Positions 17,516-26,882 of a DNA stretch of 64,000 nt are shown here, piece by piece; positions within the stretch are counted from its first letter, which is position 1; each line of letters starts with the position of its first letter. The stretch lies in assembly GCA_016213785.1 (NCBI GenBank), contig JACQZQ010000077.1:62001-126000 (forward strand). Reading direction: 5' to 3'. This DNA comes from Acidobacteriota bacterium (GTDB taxonomy: Bacteria > Acidobacteriota > Blastocatellia > Chloracidobacteriales > JADJPF01). The position numbers and the translations under genes are program-made. The notes beneath the pieces are model-generated. The model ran no database searches and was not told where the DNA came from. It saw only the letters and a program-made list of their open reading frames with translations.

Positions 17516-19219
17516 ATGGCAGTCAATAATATAAGCAACACATTAAATTCTACAAATATCAACTCTATCAACAACCAAAATCCACAATCTCAATCTACTA
17601 ACAGTGATGCACAATCTTTATCAGTAGCTAATGACCTTTCCTTAACACGTGAAGATGTCAGCTTATTAGGAGCAGATTTCTTAAAGCTACGTTTACAACA
17701 ATCTTTACCATCTCAAATATCTAATTTAGTTAGTTCCCCTAGCATTAACACTAATCTTTCTAATGTTGCTACACTTAGTGGTGGAACTACACCAACAACA
17801 CCTCTTAATCCATCCTTAAATCCAAAAGCCGTTTTTGATACACAAGTAAATAACTTTTTGGATAAGACTATTGGATTAGATCCAAGCAGAATTAGAACTG
17901 CTCAAACAGTTGAAACTGTAAATTCTGCTAATGTATTACAAAGTTCTCAAATTCAATTTAAGAATGGTGGAAGTGCAACTTCTTTCTATACAGCAGGATT
18001 TCCTCCTACTAGCACAGCAACTCTACCTCGTACAATCTTTGACGATCAAGGTGTACTTTCTTTCTATAAAGGCGCTGATCCTCTTAATGCTACCCAATTA
18101 CAAAGCGTACAAAACCTTTATGCAGGCGATTTAACATCTAGAAAGAACTATGCAGCTAACTTAGGCAACCTTGCTAAGAGCTTAACTACTATAAGCAATT
18201 CTGGAAATCTAAACAGCGGATTACAAGGCAAAGTCAATAGTGCAATCAACAGTTTAAGAACTGCTTATAATACGCTTTCTGATGTAAACGCTCCTGCACC
18301 AAGCCCAAGAGCTATTTATGCTCAAGTAGCTGATGCTTATCGTGCTTTAGCAGCTTCTTCTTGCTATGTCAATCCTGCTCAAAGAGATATGATTGATCAA
18401 GGGATAAATATTTTATCTATTGGTGCTTCTAACTATGATACAAACCGAGTTCCAGTAGCTGGAACACCTATTACACCTGCTCCACAATCACCAACTACAC
18501 CAGCACAAGCACAAGCAGCAGGTTATCCATTAGCAAACTTTGATACTCTTAAAAATACTCCTCTTACAGCAGCACAAGCAAATCCAGCACAAGTCTTTGG
18601 TTCAGATGTAAATAATTACTTAAAATCTATTGGGTTAAATAACGTTAATCTTAACAACATAGAATACCAAGTAAATTCTGCTGATAAGCTTCAATCTATT
18701 ACAGTACCTCTAGGAAATGGTCGTAATTTAACAACATTCTTTAATGGCGGCTTCCCAGTCCCAGCAGCTACTGCTCCACAAGTAGCATTTAAGGGAACTA
18801 CAGGTGCAAGACAATATTTAGATGTGGCACAAAATTCCGCCCAAACTCAACAACGTCTAACAAATTACTATGCTGATCCTGCTAATGCAGCTAGAAGAAC
18901 TAACTATGGAGTTAATTTACAAAATCTAACTACTGCATTCCAACAGCTTCAACAAGCTGGCAATTTAAGCCAAAGTGCAAAAAATCAAGTACAAGATGCT
19001 TTAAATACTTTACAAAAAGCAACTCAACAACTTAACAATGGTGGACTACCTAATGTATTAGGTACTTACCAAAAATTAGGTGATAACCTTGACCAACTTG
19101 CTTGTGCATCATTAAATCAACAACAACGCAGTATTCTAAACACCCTTGGTGGTTCATTATTACCTGTAGGAGTTCAAAACTACTATTTAGTTCCTGTTTC
19201 ACTAACACAACAAGCTTAA
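17516..19219 (+). CDS. Internally duplicated Asn/Gln/Ser-rich protein of unknown function
   Basis: A 567-residue protein I do not recognise. Residues 1-100 are disordered and rich in Asn, Ser, Gln and Thr. Then two diverged copies of one domain follow, about 105-315 and 358-563. Each begins with a VNNFL/VNNYL stretch, has an N-NGG/NGRN beta part with F-x-GGFP, then a (K/R)NYxxNLxNL helical part with NxLxxAxxxL. There is no Sec signal or membrane helix. The RBS CAGGAGATAAAAAA is strong, so the protein may be abundant. It lies 5-prime of a kinase, an LcrH-like TPR protein and SctV on the same strand, which makes a type III substrate one possibility; this is inference only. Confidence 0.75.
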   Translation: MAVNNISNTLNSTNINSINNQNPQSQSTNSDAQSLSVANDLSLTREDVSLLGADFLKLRLQQSLPSQISNLVSSPSINTNLSNVATLSGGTTPTTPLNPSLNPKAVFDTQVNNFLDKTIGLDPSRIRTAQTVETVNSANVLQSSQIQFKNGGSATSFYTAGFPPTSTATLPRTIFDDQGVLSFYKGADPLNATQLQSVQNLYAGDLTSRKNYAANLGNLAKSLTTISNSGNLNSGLQGKVNSAINSLRTAYNTLSDVNAPAPSPRAIYAQVADAYRALAASSCYVNPAQRDMIDQGINILSIGASNYDTNRVPVAGTPITPAPQSPTTPAQAQAAGYPLANFDTLKNTPLTAAQANPAQVFGSDVNNYLKSIGLNNVNLNNIEYQVNSADKLQSITVPLGNGRNLTTFFNGGFPVPAATAPQVAFKGTTGARQYLDVAQNSAQTQQRLTNYYADPANAARRTNYGVNLQNLTTAFQQLQQAGNLSQSAKNQVQDALNTLQKATQQLNNGGLPNVLGTYQKLGDNLDQLACASLNQQQRSILNTLGGSLLPVGVQNYYLVPVSLTQQA

Positions 19220-19271
19220 GAAAAAGCGTATTCCTTTTTTTCTTAGCAAAGTAAATATCTCTAAACTTAAT

Positions 19272-19295
19272 AGGGCAGTCATTAAAGGCTGCCCT
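19272..19295 (+). terminator. Hairpin after the duplicated protein gene
   Basis: A 7-bp perfect stem AGGGCAG/CTGCCCT with a 10-base loop, followed by GATAGTTGTTTTA. It lies 52 bases past the stop and 50 before the kinase start. The T-tract is broken, so termination is probably partial. Confidence 0.45.
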
Positions 19296-19344
19296 GATAG
19301 TTGTTTTATAAACTTTATTAATTAGCCCCAAAAATGGAGGACTT

Positions 19345-21186
19345 ATGGCACGTATAGGAGATTTAATCGGGCCATACACATTAATTAGTAAGTTAGGAAG
19401 TGGAGCTTATGGAATTGTTTGGTTAGCAGAACGCCGCACCGCTATTACAACTACACAAGTAGCCGTTAAAATACCTCTTAATGATGATTTTGATATAGAA
19501 GTAATCAAACAAGAAGCAAACCTCTGGGTACAAGCTAGTGGACACCCTAATGTCTTACCAATAATTGAAGCTAACATTTATGACGATCAAGTAGTAATAG
19601 TTAGTGAGTATGCTCCTGATGGGTCGCTAAGTACTAAATTAAAAGAACAAACCTATATTTCTCTAGAAATGGCTGTAGAAATGGCTTGCGGGATTTTAGC
19701 AGGTCTAGATCACCTTCATAGCAGAGAAATTATCCATCGCGACTTAAAACCAGACAATATTTTATTACAAGGCAATATTCCAAGACTTGCTGATTTTGGC
19801 ATTGCAAGAATCTTGCGCTCTAATACTCAAAGCTCTATGGTAGCAGGAACACCTGCTTATATGTCACCTGAATCATTTTTTGGCAGACATAATCTTCAAG
19901 GTGATATTTGGGCAACAGCAGTTATTTTATATAGGCTTTTAGCTGGCAAAATGCCGTTTCCTCAAACTAATCTACCTCAACTTATGAGGGCAATTATTGA
20001 ACAAAACCCTAACCCTCTACCTAAATCCGTCCCTATGGAGATAAAAGAGGTTCTTAATAAAGCTTTTGAAAAAAACCCTTCACGTCGTTACCAATCAGCC
20101 GCAGAAATGCGTAAAGCCTTAAAACAGGCTTATAAGAATGTCCGTGACTCTGGTGTTTTAAATCTATCTAATGCAGAAGCCTACTTTGCACTAGATAGAA
20201 CTAAATCTTTATATCCTGGTGTAGCTAGCCCTTTATTATCAAATATTTGTCCAGATATTTATTCAAATGTTGCTTATAGCGGCTCGGTTGATGATTCCTT
20301 TGGTTTATCTCTAGAAAATTTGCCAGAACATAAAAAACCTACCTGTACTAATTATTCACTACCTGCTTTAGTAACTATGGCAACAAGATCATTTGAGCAA
20401 AATTTATTAAGCCACTGCTTAGAAGAAATAGAAGAAAAAACAGAGAAAATAGAAGAAATAGAAGAAATAGAGCAACCTATACTAGATAAAACACTTGTTA
20501 ATCAACCTCCTACAAAATCTCAAGCTTTAATAAATACCCTAAGATTTAGTAAACAACAAATAGAAGTACTTAAAGAACTCTCTAGCATTAATGCATTTAT
20601 TTTAGATTTATTATCTTTATTTAGCCAAACTTATCAGAAAATTATTGCTTTACTATTTAACTTAAAAGCTACAACTATTTTTAAATTCTTTTTTAAACCT
20701 ATTAATATTCCTAAGAAAGCTTATTTAATTAGTCTTATTGTTATTGCTATTGGATTATGTTTATTAGAAAAAAATGTAGTTAGCAAAACCTATAATAACA
20801 TTTCTGCTTCCTTTAAAATAAAACCATCTCAAATAATCCAAACTTTTTCACCTAATAATGAACCAACACCTGTTAACTTGCCCAATCCTGTTGATACTAA
20901 TATATTAGTAGGACAAGCATTAAATGAAGTTGACGATATAATTATTAGAGTAGAAAAAGAAATACCTAAAAAAGATCCTACCAAAATGGCTAATTTAGTG
21001 CGTTTTAAGGGTTTTCGCCAAGGTTTAGAAAATTATTACAGAGGAGATATAACATCTGAACAAGCACACCAATATGCAGAAAGCGCTTTATCTCAAACTA
21101 AATCTTTACATTGGCAACTAGATAAGAAAAAATCTTTAAGGTCAGCCCCTTGTAAAAAGAAGAAACAACTTAATAACGCTAAATAA
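19345..21186 (+). CDS. Membrane-anchored Ser/Thr protein kinase
   Basis: A 613-residue kinase. The domain (about 10-265) is complete: LGSGAYGIVWLAE loop, VAVKIP Lys, IIHRDLKPDNILL, DFGIARIL and a TPAYMSPE activation-segment end. A long linker follows, with a Glu-rich run (EEIEEKTEKIEEIEEIE) around residue 355. A single hydrophobic helix is at about 459-476, and the last 135 residues lie on the far side of the membrane with no PASTA or other sensor motif recognised. Start chosen on the GGAGG site 8 bases before ATG. It precedes the TPR and sctV genes and may regulate them or be a sensor. Confidence 0.9.
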   Translation: MARIGDLIGPYTLISKLGSGAYGIVWLAERRTAITTTQVAVKIPLNDDFDIEVIKQEANLWVQASGHPNVLPIIEANIYDDQVVIVSEYAPDGSLSTKLKEQTYISLEMAVEMACGILAGLDHLHSREIIHRDLKPDNILLQGNIPRLADFGIARILRSNTQSSMVAGTPAYMSPESFFGRHNLQGDIWATAVILYRLLAGKMPFPQTNLPQLMRAIIEQNPNPLPKSVPMEIKEVLNKAFEKNPSRRYQSAAEMRKALKQAYKNVRDSGVLNLSNAEAYFALDRTKSLYPGVASPLLSNICPDIYSNVAYSGSVDDSFGLSLENLPEHKKPTCTNYSLPALVTMATRSFEQNLLSHCLEEIEEKTEKIEEIEEIEQPILDKTLVNQPPTKSQALINTLRFSKQQIEVLKELSSINAFILDLLSLFSQTYQKIIALLFNLKATTIFKFFFKPINIPKKAYLISLIVIAIGLCLLEKNVVSKTYNNISASFKIKPSQIIQTFSPNNEPTPVNLPNPVDTNILVGQALNEVDDIIIRVEKEIPKKDPTKMANLVRFKGFRQGLENYYRGDITSEQAHQYAESALSQTKSLHWQLDKKKSLRSAPCKKKKQLNNAK

Positions 21187-21471
21187 CTAATAGTTTAATT
21201 AGTATTACTATAATAAATAACTCGGAGAGGCTTCTAAGACAACTCTTAGATAACTCTGGCTAATTAAATTAAAATCTTGCTTGCTTGACCTTTGGCGATA
21301 GCTTAAAATAACTGCTTCTTATGCAAAATCAAAAGCCCTATAAAACAATCTACATTTTGCAAATACGCTCAATTTAACAGTTTTTAAAATAGTCTTTATT
21401 AGATAAATTTTTCTATTATTTAATCACAAATTAGTTTTTGCAAGAAATTATAAACATTATGGAGGCAACAA

Positions 21472-22020
21472 ATGTCAGGGATAATTAACCCTCTAGAAAA
21501 CCCTAATCTAAGCGATGAAGAAAAAATTCGCCAAGGGATAAACTACTTATCTGATGTATTAGAAGGAAATATTTCTCTACAAGAAATCTCTGGTATGAAA
21601 GATTCTGATGTAAATGCCGTAATTGCTGTTGGTGTACTTATGTACCAACAAGGTAGAAGGCAAGAAGCAGCAGAGATGTTTCGTGGAGCAATTCTATTAA
21701 ATAGAAAAAATGCACTAGCACATTCTGCACTAGGTACAGTACTAACAGCTGAAGGTAAATACGATGAAGCGTTAACTGCACTAAACGAAGCTATTAAACT
21801 TGATTCTGAGGATATAGCTTCATATGTTAATCGTGGAGAAATTTACTTAAAACAAGCTGATTTTAAGTCTGCTAGCGAAGATTTAAGAAAAGCTGTAGAA
21901 CTTGATCCTGACCAAACAGATCCAGCAGCTAATAGAGCAAGAGCTATTATTGTTGGTATTAATGAAATGGTTAGAGAATTGCAAAACCAAATTGATCAAG
22001 GCCAAGAACCAGATATTTAA
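21472..22020 (+). CDS. TPR protein resembling type III secretion class II chaperones (LcrH/SycD-like)
   Basis: A 182-residue acidic protein with a short helical N-terminus (about 15-50), three tandem TPR units (about 50-155) and a C-terminal helix. The total size, the three TPRs and the lead-in ISLQEISGMKDSDVNAVIAV resemble the translocator chaperones LcrH, SycD and SicA, which have a similar helix before three TPRs. No signal peptide. It directly precedes sctV on the same strand. TPR folds are common, so a general scaffold role remains possible; the chaperone idea rests on architecture and context. The preceding 285-base gap (21187-21471) shows no other gene. Confidence 0.7.
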   Translation: MSGIINPLENPNLSDEEKIRQGINYLSDVLEGNISLQEISGMKDSDVNAVIAVGVLMYQQGRRQEAAEMFRGAILLNRKNALAHSALGTVLTAEGKYDEALTALNEAIKLDSEDIASYVNRGEIYLKQADFKSASEDLRKAVELDPDQTDPAANRARAIIVGINEMVRELQNQIDQGQEPDI

Positions 22021-22055
22021 TTTAATTTAATTTAACCAAATTAATAATTAATAAT

Positions 22056-22087
22056 AAAGTGGAGTAGTAATTAAGCTACTTCACTTT
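22056..22087 (+). terminator. Intrinsic terminator after the TPR gene
   Basis: A 12-bp stem AAAGTGGAGTAG/CTACTTCACTTT (one G-T pair) with an 8-base loop, followed by TATTT. It lies 36 bases past the TPR stop, so sctV probably also has its own promoter in 22088-22226. Confidence 0.7.
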
Positions 22088-22226
22088 TATTTCCTGCTTA
22101 ATTTTTGTAATTAGTTTTATTAGTAGCTAGTTATTATTTCTATAGCTATCTTCTAAGTAACTAGTTAAAATTCCAACTAAATTTTCTCCACCTAATCTAA
22201 AATATCTTCAATACAAGGAGCTAGTT

Positions 22227-24383
22227 GTGATTGACGATCTATCTAAGTCTTTTAAGGAAATCAAGACTGAATTAATGGCAGGTAACGTTGCTGGGGTAAT
22301 CACTCAATATAGCGATATAGTAATGGCTATTCTTGTCTTAATGATCTTAACATTAATGATTTTACCCGTACCAACATTTGTACTTAGCTTTTTACTTGTA
22401 GCCAATTTAACTTTAGCATTTGCTATTTTAATGGTTTCAATCTATATATCAGAACCAACACAACTAGCTTCTTACCCAACAATTCTACTACTTACAACAC
22501 TTTTTCGTTTAGGGCTTTCTATTGCTGCTACTCGTCTAATACTTCTACAAGGTGATGCTGGAGCGGTAATTGAAACCTTTGGTAAATTCGTAGTAGGCGG
22601 TAATATTGTAGTAGGTGGTGTAGTCTTCCTAATTATCACTATAGTTAACTTCCTAGTCATAACTAAAGGTTCAGAGCGGGTTTCTGAAGTAGCAGCGCGT
22701 TTTACCCTAGATGCAATGCCTGGTAAACAAATGAGTATTGATGCTGACCTTCGTGCGGGTGCTTTTGATATGACCGAAGCTCGTCGTCGTCGTAATGCAC
22801 TTGCTCGTGAATCTCAACTTCATGGCTCAATGGATGGAGCAATGAAGTTTGTTAAAGGTGATGCAATTGCTGGCATTATTATTACTTTAATAAATATTAT
22901 TGGTGGTCTTACTATAGGCGTTTTAATGCGTGGAATGGAAATGTCAAGGGCTGTTAAAGTCTATACCATTCTAACTATTGGTGATGGATTAGTTGCTCAA
23001 GTCCCTTCCCTTCTAATTGCTGTATCTGCTGGTATTGTTACAACTCGCGTAGCTACAGAAGATAGCACTTCTAATATTGGTAAAGACATCAGCCAACAAA
23101 TTCTAGCTCAACCAAAAGCCGTAGGTATTGCAGCAGCTATTCTAGCTGTCTTTGGTATTACATTTTTCTTTGTTCACCCTAGTACATCTATACCTTTCTT
23201 TATTATGGCTTTTCTTGCTGGTGGTATTGCCTATAGCACATTAAAAAGCGGTGTCCCTGTAATAGGCGAAGCAGGCGAAGGAGGTAAAGATAAAGAGGAC
23301 AATAAGCAAAAACAAAGCCGCGACCCTCAAATTTCTTTAACCGTACCTATTGCCGTAGAAGTAAGTAAAGACCTTACCCCGTTAATTGACCTTAACCAAG
23401 AAGGAAAATTCTTAAGCGATTTAGTTCCTAAAATGAGGCAGCTACTTTACCAAGAACTAGGAGTAATATTTCCTGGAGTTCAAGTTACAGGTAATGCTCC
23501 TGTACCAGAAAATAGCTATTTATTCAGATTAAAAGAGGTTCCTGTAGAAGTAGGCAAAATTGTCCCTGGACATATTTTAGTTAATGATGGCTCAGAAAAT
23601 ATTAGAGTTTATGGCTTAAAAGGAATTGATATTAAAAACCCTGCAACAGGTAAACCCGCAGCTTGGGTTCCAATGGAACAAAGAGAACAAGCTAAAAATG
23701 CAGGTCTTGTTGTTTGGGAACCTCAAGAAGTTATATTGCTTCACTTAACAGGTTTTCTTAAACGCTATGCTAATGAATTTATTGGTATTCAAGAAATTCA
23801 AAATACCCTTAGCGTACTTAGTAGAGCAATACCTAACCTAGTACAAGAAACAGTACCTAAGGTTATTTCTATCTATCAATTAACTGAAGTCCTTCAGCGT
23901 CTAGTTCAAGAAGAAATGTCTATTCGTGATATGAAAAGCATTTTGCAATCATTAAGCGAGTGGGGACGTGTAGAAAAAGATACTATTATGTTAACTGAAT
24001 ATGTGCGCTCTAGCTTAAAGCGCTATATTAGTTTTCGCTATACTGGGGGTAATCCTATACTCTTTGTTTATGTACTTGATCCTGAAATCGAAGATGCAAT
24101 ACGGGGTGCAATTCGTCGTACATCATCAGGTACTTATATTGCTCTTGATCCTGCGATTACCCAAGATATTTTAGCTGCATTTCGTCGTGAAATAGGCAAC
24201 TTGCCCCCTACAGCCCAACAACCTGTAATTGTAACCGACCAAGAAATTCGCCGTTTTGTCCGCCGTATTGCTGAACTAGAATTTCGCACTCTAGCCGTAC
24301 TTTCATATCAAGAGCTAGCACCTGAATTATCTATTCAACCTCTAGCACGTATTTCACTACAAAATCGAGGACAATTACGCTAA
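22227..24383 (+). CDS. sctV: Type III secretion export-gate protein SctV (FlhA/LcrD family)
   Basis: The 718-residue FHIPEP-family protein forms the nine-subunit export gate at the inner-membrane base of type III secretion systems. Residues 1-350 hold the membrane helices with the family signature RLGLSIAATRLILL and the cytosolic FHIPEP loop (ARFTLDAMPGKQMSIDADLR). After a charged linker (about 350-375) comes the cytoplasmic domain with PGVQVTGNAPVPENSYLF and LKEVPVEVGKIVPGH, then WVPMEQREQAKNAG. Start is GTG with GGAG seven bases upstream. The cytoplasmic domain's LNEVPV-like signature, a TPR chaperone-like neighbour and no flagellar genes favour SctV over FlhA. No other export-apparatus gene is in the window. 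Confidence 0.9.
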   Translation: MIDDLSKSFKEIKTELMAGNVAGVITQYSDIVMAILVLMILTLMILPVPTFVLSFLLVANLTLAFAILMVSIYISEPTQLASYPTILLLTTLFRLGLSIAATRLILLQGDAGAVIETFGKFVVGGNIVVGGVVFLIITIVNFLVITKGSERVSEVAARFTLDAMPGKQMSIDADLRAGAFDMTEARRRRNALARESQLHGSMDGAMKFVKGDAIAGIIITLINIIGGLTIGVLMRGMEMSRAVKVYTILTIGDGLVAQVPSLLIAVSAGIVTTRVATEDSTSNIGKDISQQILAQPKAVGIAAAILAVFGITFFFVHPSTSIPFFIMAFLAGGIAYSTLKSGVPVIGEAGEGGKDKEDNKQKQSRDPQISLTVPIAVEVSKDLTPLIDLNQEGKFLSDLVPKMRQLLYQELGVIFPGVQVTGNAPVPENSYLFRLKEVPVEVGKIVPGHILVNDGSENIRVYGLKGIDIKNPATGKPAAWVPMEQREQAKNAGLVVWEPQEVILLHLTGFLKRYANEFIGIQEIQNTLSVLSRAIPNLVQETVPKVISIYQLTEVLQRLVQEEMSIRDMKSILQSLSEWGRVEKDTIMLTEYVRSSLKRYISFRYTGGNPILFVYVLDPEIEDAIRGAIRRTSSGTYIALDPAITQDILAAFRREIGNLPPTAQQPVIVTDQEIRRFVRRIAELEFRTLAVLSYQELAPELSIQPLARISLQNRGQLR

Positions 24384-24386
24384 ATA

Positions 24387-24412
24387 AAAATAGCCCTCTT
24401 AAGGGCTATTTT
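24387..24412. terminator. Bidirectional terminator between sctV and the DUF35 gene
   Basis: A perfect 11-bp stem AAAATAGCCCT/AGGGCTATTTT with loop CTTA, with A-rich and T-rich flanks on both strands. It lies between convergent genes and should stop transcription from both. Confidence 0.88.
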
Positions 24413-24421
24413 CAGCTTTTC

Positions 24422-24895
24422 TTAAATCAGCACTCGAAAATATTTAATATCTGTCATTGCTGCTGTGCGCTTTTCTGTTGGCTCAAAGGTGGCTTCAACT
24501 CTTTGTCCTATTTCTAGTTTCCTATGATCATTTATATCTAAAAAATGTGGGAGAAAATTGCTACAACCATCTAATTTAACAATCCCATAACCGTAAGGAA
24601 CTGGTCGTTCTAGCCCTGTAAAAGGGTCTATAAAAGGAAAGTTGATCACAGAAAAAGTTTCAAGTGTCCCACCTGGCCCTACTTCAATAACATCTGGGGT
24701 AGGTTTATGGCATTGATTACAAAATGTACGAGGAGGAACTAAAACGTAACTGCAATTATTACAACGAGATGCTAAGATTTTTGCTTCATCACGTAGAGCA
24801 ACTAAAAATTTGCTCAACGGGCGACCCGCAGAATAGGCATAAGGTAGGTCTGTTTTTATTGAGATATAAAGAGGTTTTTCTTTTGGTGTGCTCAT
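24422..24895 (-). CDS. DUF35 zinc-ribbon/OB-fold acyl-CoA-binding protein
   Basis: A 157-residue DUF35 protein. The rubredoxin-like zinc ribbon is complete (Cys 45, 48, 59 and 62, with VPPR between the knuckles), followed by an OB fold containing VGPGGTLETFSVI and YGIVKLDG. DUF35 proteins bind the CoA moiety and bridge thiolase-fold enzymes to partners, as in archaeal thiolase/HMG-CoA synthase and in steroid side-chain aldolase complexes. It is the last gene of the five-gene operon with two thiolase-fold genes, 18 bases after the nucleotidyltransferase gene. Confidence 0.88.
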   Translation of the reverse strand: MSTPKEKPLYISIKTDLPYAYSAGRPLSKFLVALRDEAKILASRCNNCSYVLVPPRTFCNQCHKPTPDVIEVGPGGTLETFSVINFPFIDPFTGLERPVPYGYGIVKLDGCSNFLPHFLDINDHRKLEIGQRVEATFEPTEKRTAAMTDIKYFRVLI

Positions 24896-24913
24896 AAATC
24901 TTTATTAATTCTC

Positions 24914-25690
24914 CTATAAGTTTGCCATTCTTACTCTTACTAACAAGTCATTTAGTGCTGGTCTTGCGCTAGCTGAATCAGGTAAATGAGTCTTTTCTTC
25001 TGCTAATTTTAATTCTGCTCTTAACCTATTAATTTCATCATTATGTAGTTCAATATTTGAATCTAATAAAACACCCTTTTCTGCTCCAGAAAGTTTATAT
25101 GCAATTAAATCATCTATTTGTGGTAAACAAAATTTTTTATTAAGTGTTACTAAATTAGCCTCAACTTCCCCTGTTTGCATTAAGTGAATACCTGTTAATA
25201 AAACCCTATAAATATAAAGTAGAGGCTTAACTCTATGAGGTGACTGCTTTTCAAATAAACGCCATTCTGTATCTGAAAAACCAAAGTAATGATGTGAATG
25301 GTGGCGTGTAATACAGCCTTTAGCGATTTCTTTTAACTCTTCATGCTCTGGGCTAGTTTTTAGGATTAATGGAGAATAAAGCTGTTCTAAGACATAACCA
25401 TTCTTTTTTAAGAGCATAGAAAAGAATTTTTTTATATCATGTGTAACTAAATCTAGCTCTAAGCCTTCACGAATCTCAGAAAGTTCAATAGTTTCTCTTG
25501 GTTCATTAAGGCTAATAACTTCCTTAACAGGTAAAATATGCACACCACGCAAATCAAAATCAGAATCTGGTGAAGGAAAGCCATAAAGATGCGCCCCACT
25601 AATGCTAGCAAATAGCAATGGATAAGGCTGCTCGTCTATAACTTGATGAATTTTATTGTCCCACTGCATATATTTAAGATAAGGTAACAT
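24914..25690 (-). CDS. Predicted nucleotidyltransferase (pol-beta superfamily, YcgL/COG3541-like)
   Basis: A 258-residue protein with the nucleotidyltransferase core SGAHLYGFPSPDSDFDLRGV (31-50); D44 and D46 are the metal-binding pair of the GS...DxD motif. KPLLYIYRVLLTG further on is typical of the COG3541 group. Cellular substrate unknown; relatives may add nucleotides to RNA or protein. It sits inside a lipid operon between a thiolase-fold gene and a DUF35 gene, with short gaps on both sides (25 and 18 bases), which is odd for its presumed role. Another start at Met8 is possible. Confidence 0.8.
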   Translation of the reverse strand: MLPYLKYMQWDNKIHQVIDEQPYPLLFASISGAHLYGFPSPDSDFDLRGVHILPVKEVISLNEPRETIELSEIREGLELDLVTHDIKKFFSMLLKKNGYVLEQLYSPLILKTSPEHEELKEIAKGCITRHHSHHYFGFSDTEWRLFEKQSPHRVKPLLYIYRVLLTGIHLMQTGEVEANLVTLNKKFCLPQIDDLIAYKLSGAEKGVLLDSNIELHNDEINRLRAELKLAEEKTHLPDSASARPALNDLLVRVRMANL

Positions 25691-25715
25691 ACATAGGTTT
25701 TACCTTACTGCCCTT

Positions 25716-26861
25716 CTATGCTGATAAAATAAAGACTTCATTCCAGTAAGAGCCGCCAAAGCCAGTAGCTAAAGCTCTTTTTACCCCATCAACTTGACGT
25801 AAATCTGCACGGCATTGGATTTGAAGCGATGCTTCTGCTACACGAATTAAAGCAGTTGCCCCTATTGGATTAGTAGAAACTACTCCACCAGAAGGATTTA
25901 AGGGAAGTTTTCCTTCAAAAGCTGTTATACCTTCTTCTACTAACCGACGACCTTGACCAAGCTCACATAAGTGTAAATACTCAAGCCAAGAAACTTGTGT
26001 ATAGCTTGCAGGGTCATAAAGTTCAATAACATCTAATTCTTCTAATGGGTTAGTAATACCTGCTACTTTATAAGCTTCGACTGCGGCAGACTCTAAAGTG
26101 CTATGTTTACCATAAGGAATATCACCAATCCAGGCATGGTTATGACGACAAACTACTGCATCAATCCAAGCAGGCTTTGAGCATAAATCTTTAGCTCGCT
26201 TTTCTGAGGCCATAATTACAGCACATGCTCCATCCGAAGCTGGACACATATCTAAGTAATGTATTGGGTAAGCTATATAAGGAGTTTCTAAAACTTGTTC
26301 AACTGTTAAATCAAGTTTTAAGTGGGCATGTGGATTTCTTTTAGCATTTTGTCTAGAGCGAACAGCAGCAAGAGCAAAAACTTCTTCGGGCACATTATGA
26401 GCTTTCATATAAGCAGTTGCTTCAATTGCAAGCCCACCAACAGCACCTGCCAAAGTAAGACGCTCTACAATTGGGTCAAAGGCTGTAATAATACCGCCTG
26501 TAGGGTCGCTTTCAGAAAGTTTTTCCCATCCAATTGCTAGTACAGTATCAAAAAGCCCTGAAGCACAATGATAATAAGCACATGCGGCTACAGATGCTCC
26601 TGTTGTTCCACCTGTAGCAATTTTCATAGCAGGTTTCATAACAGATCCAGCGCCTTCAGAAGCCCACATATCAGAAAGATTTATCCCCTCAAAATGCTCC
26701 ATATTGCCTATAACTATTGCATCTATATCATCTAAAGTGATGTTAGCCTGTAATAAAGCACGATCAACGGCTTCTTGAATCATTTCCGGGATGTTTACAT
26801 CAGCACGTTTAGAGCAATGATTAGTTTGACCGCTAGCAATAATAGCAACTTTTTCGCCCAT
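25716..26861 (-). CDS. Thiolase-fold protein (SCP-x/Ltp2-like), nucleophile Cys not seen
   Basis: A 381-residue thiolase-superfamily protein, close in layout to the SCP-x and archaeal thiolase branch. At the position of the usual catalytic Cys (ACASGG in archaeal thiolases) it reads ATGGTTGAS, so Cys is replaced by Gly (about residue 84). The usual GHP is STNPIGATA, with Asn for His, and the C-terminal CGG is ATGFGG. The missing residues recall Ltp2-type thiolase-fold aldolases, which work with a DUF35 partner. Neighbours are a second thiolase-fold gene and two DUF35 genes. A retro-aldol or non-catalytic role is more likely than ordinary thiolysis. Confidence 0.82.
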   Translation of the reverse strand: MGEKVAIIASGQTNHCSKRADVNIPEMIQEAVDRALLQANITLDDIDAIVIGNMEHFEGINLSDMWASEGAGSVMKPAMKIATGGTTGASVAACAYYHCASGLFDTVLAIGWEKLSESDPTGGIITAFDPIVERLTLAGAVGGLAIEATAYMKAHNVPEEVFALAAVRSRQNAKRNPHAHLKLDLTVEQVLETPYIAYPIHYLDMCPASDGACAVIMASEKRAKDLCSKPAWIDAVVCRHNHAWIGDIPYGKHSTLESAAVEAYKVAGITNPLEELDVIELYDPASYTQVSWLEYLHLCELGQGRRLVEEGITAFEGKLPLNPSGGVVSTNPIGATALIRVAEASLQIQCRADLRQVDGVKRALATGFGGSYWNEVFILSA

Positions 26862-26882
26862 AGATCCTCATTCTAAAATAGT

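Noticed and set aside
22227-24383. Calling the FHIPEP protein flagellar FlhA
   Set aside because: No flagellar gene is in the window, and the TPR neighbour and the cytoplasmic-domain signature fit SctV better. FlhA cannot be fully excluded without a tree.
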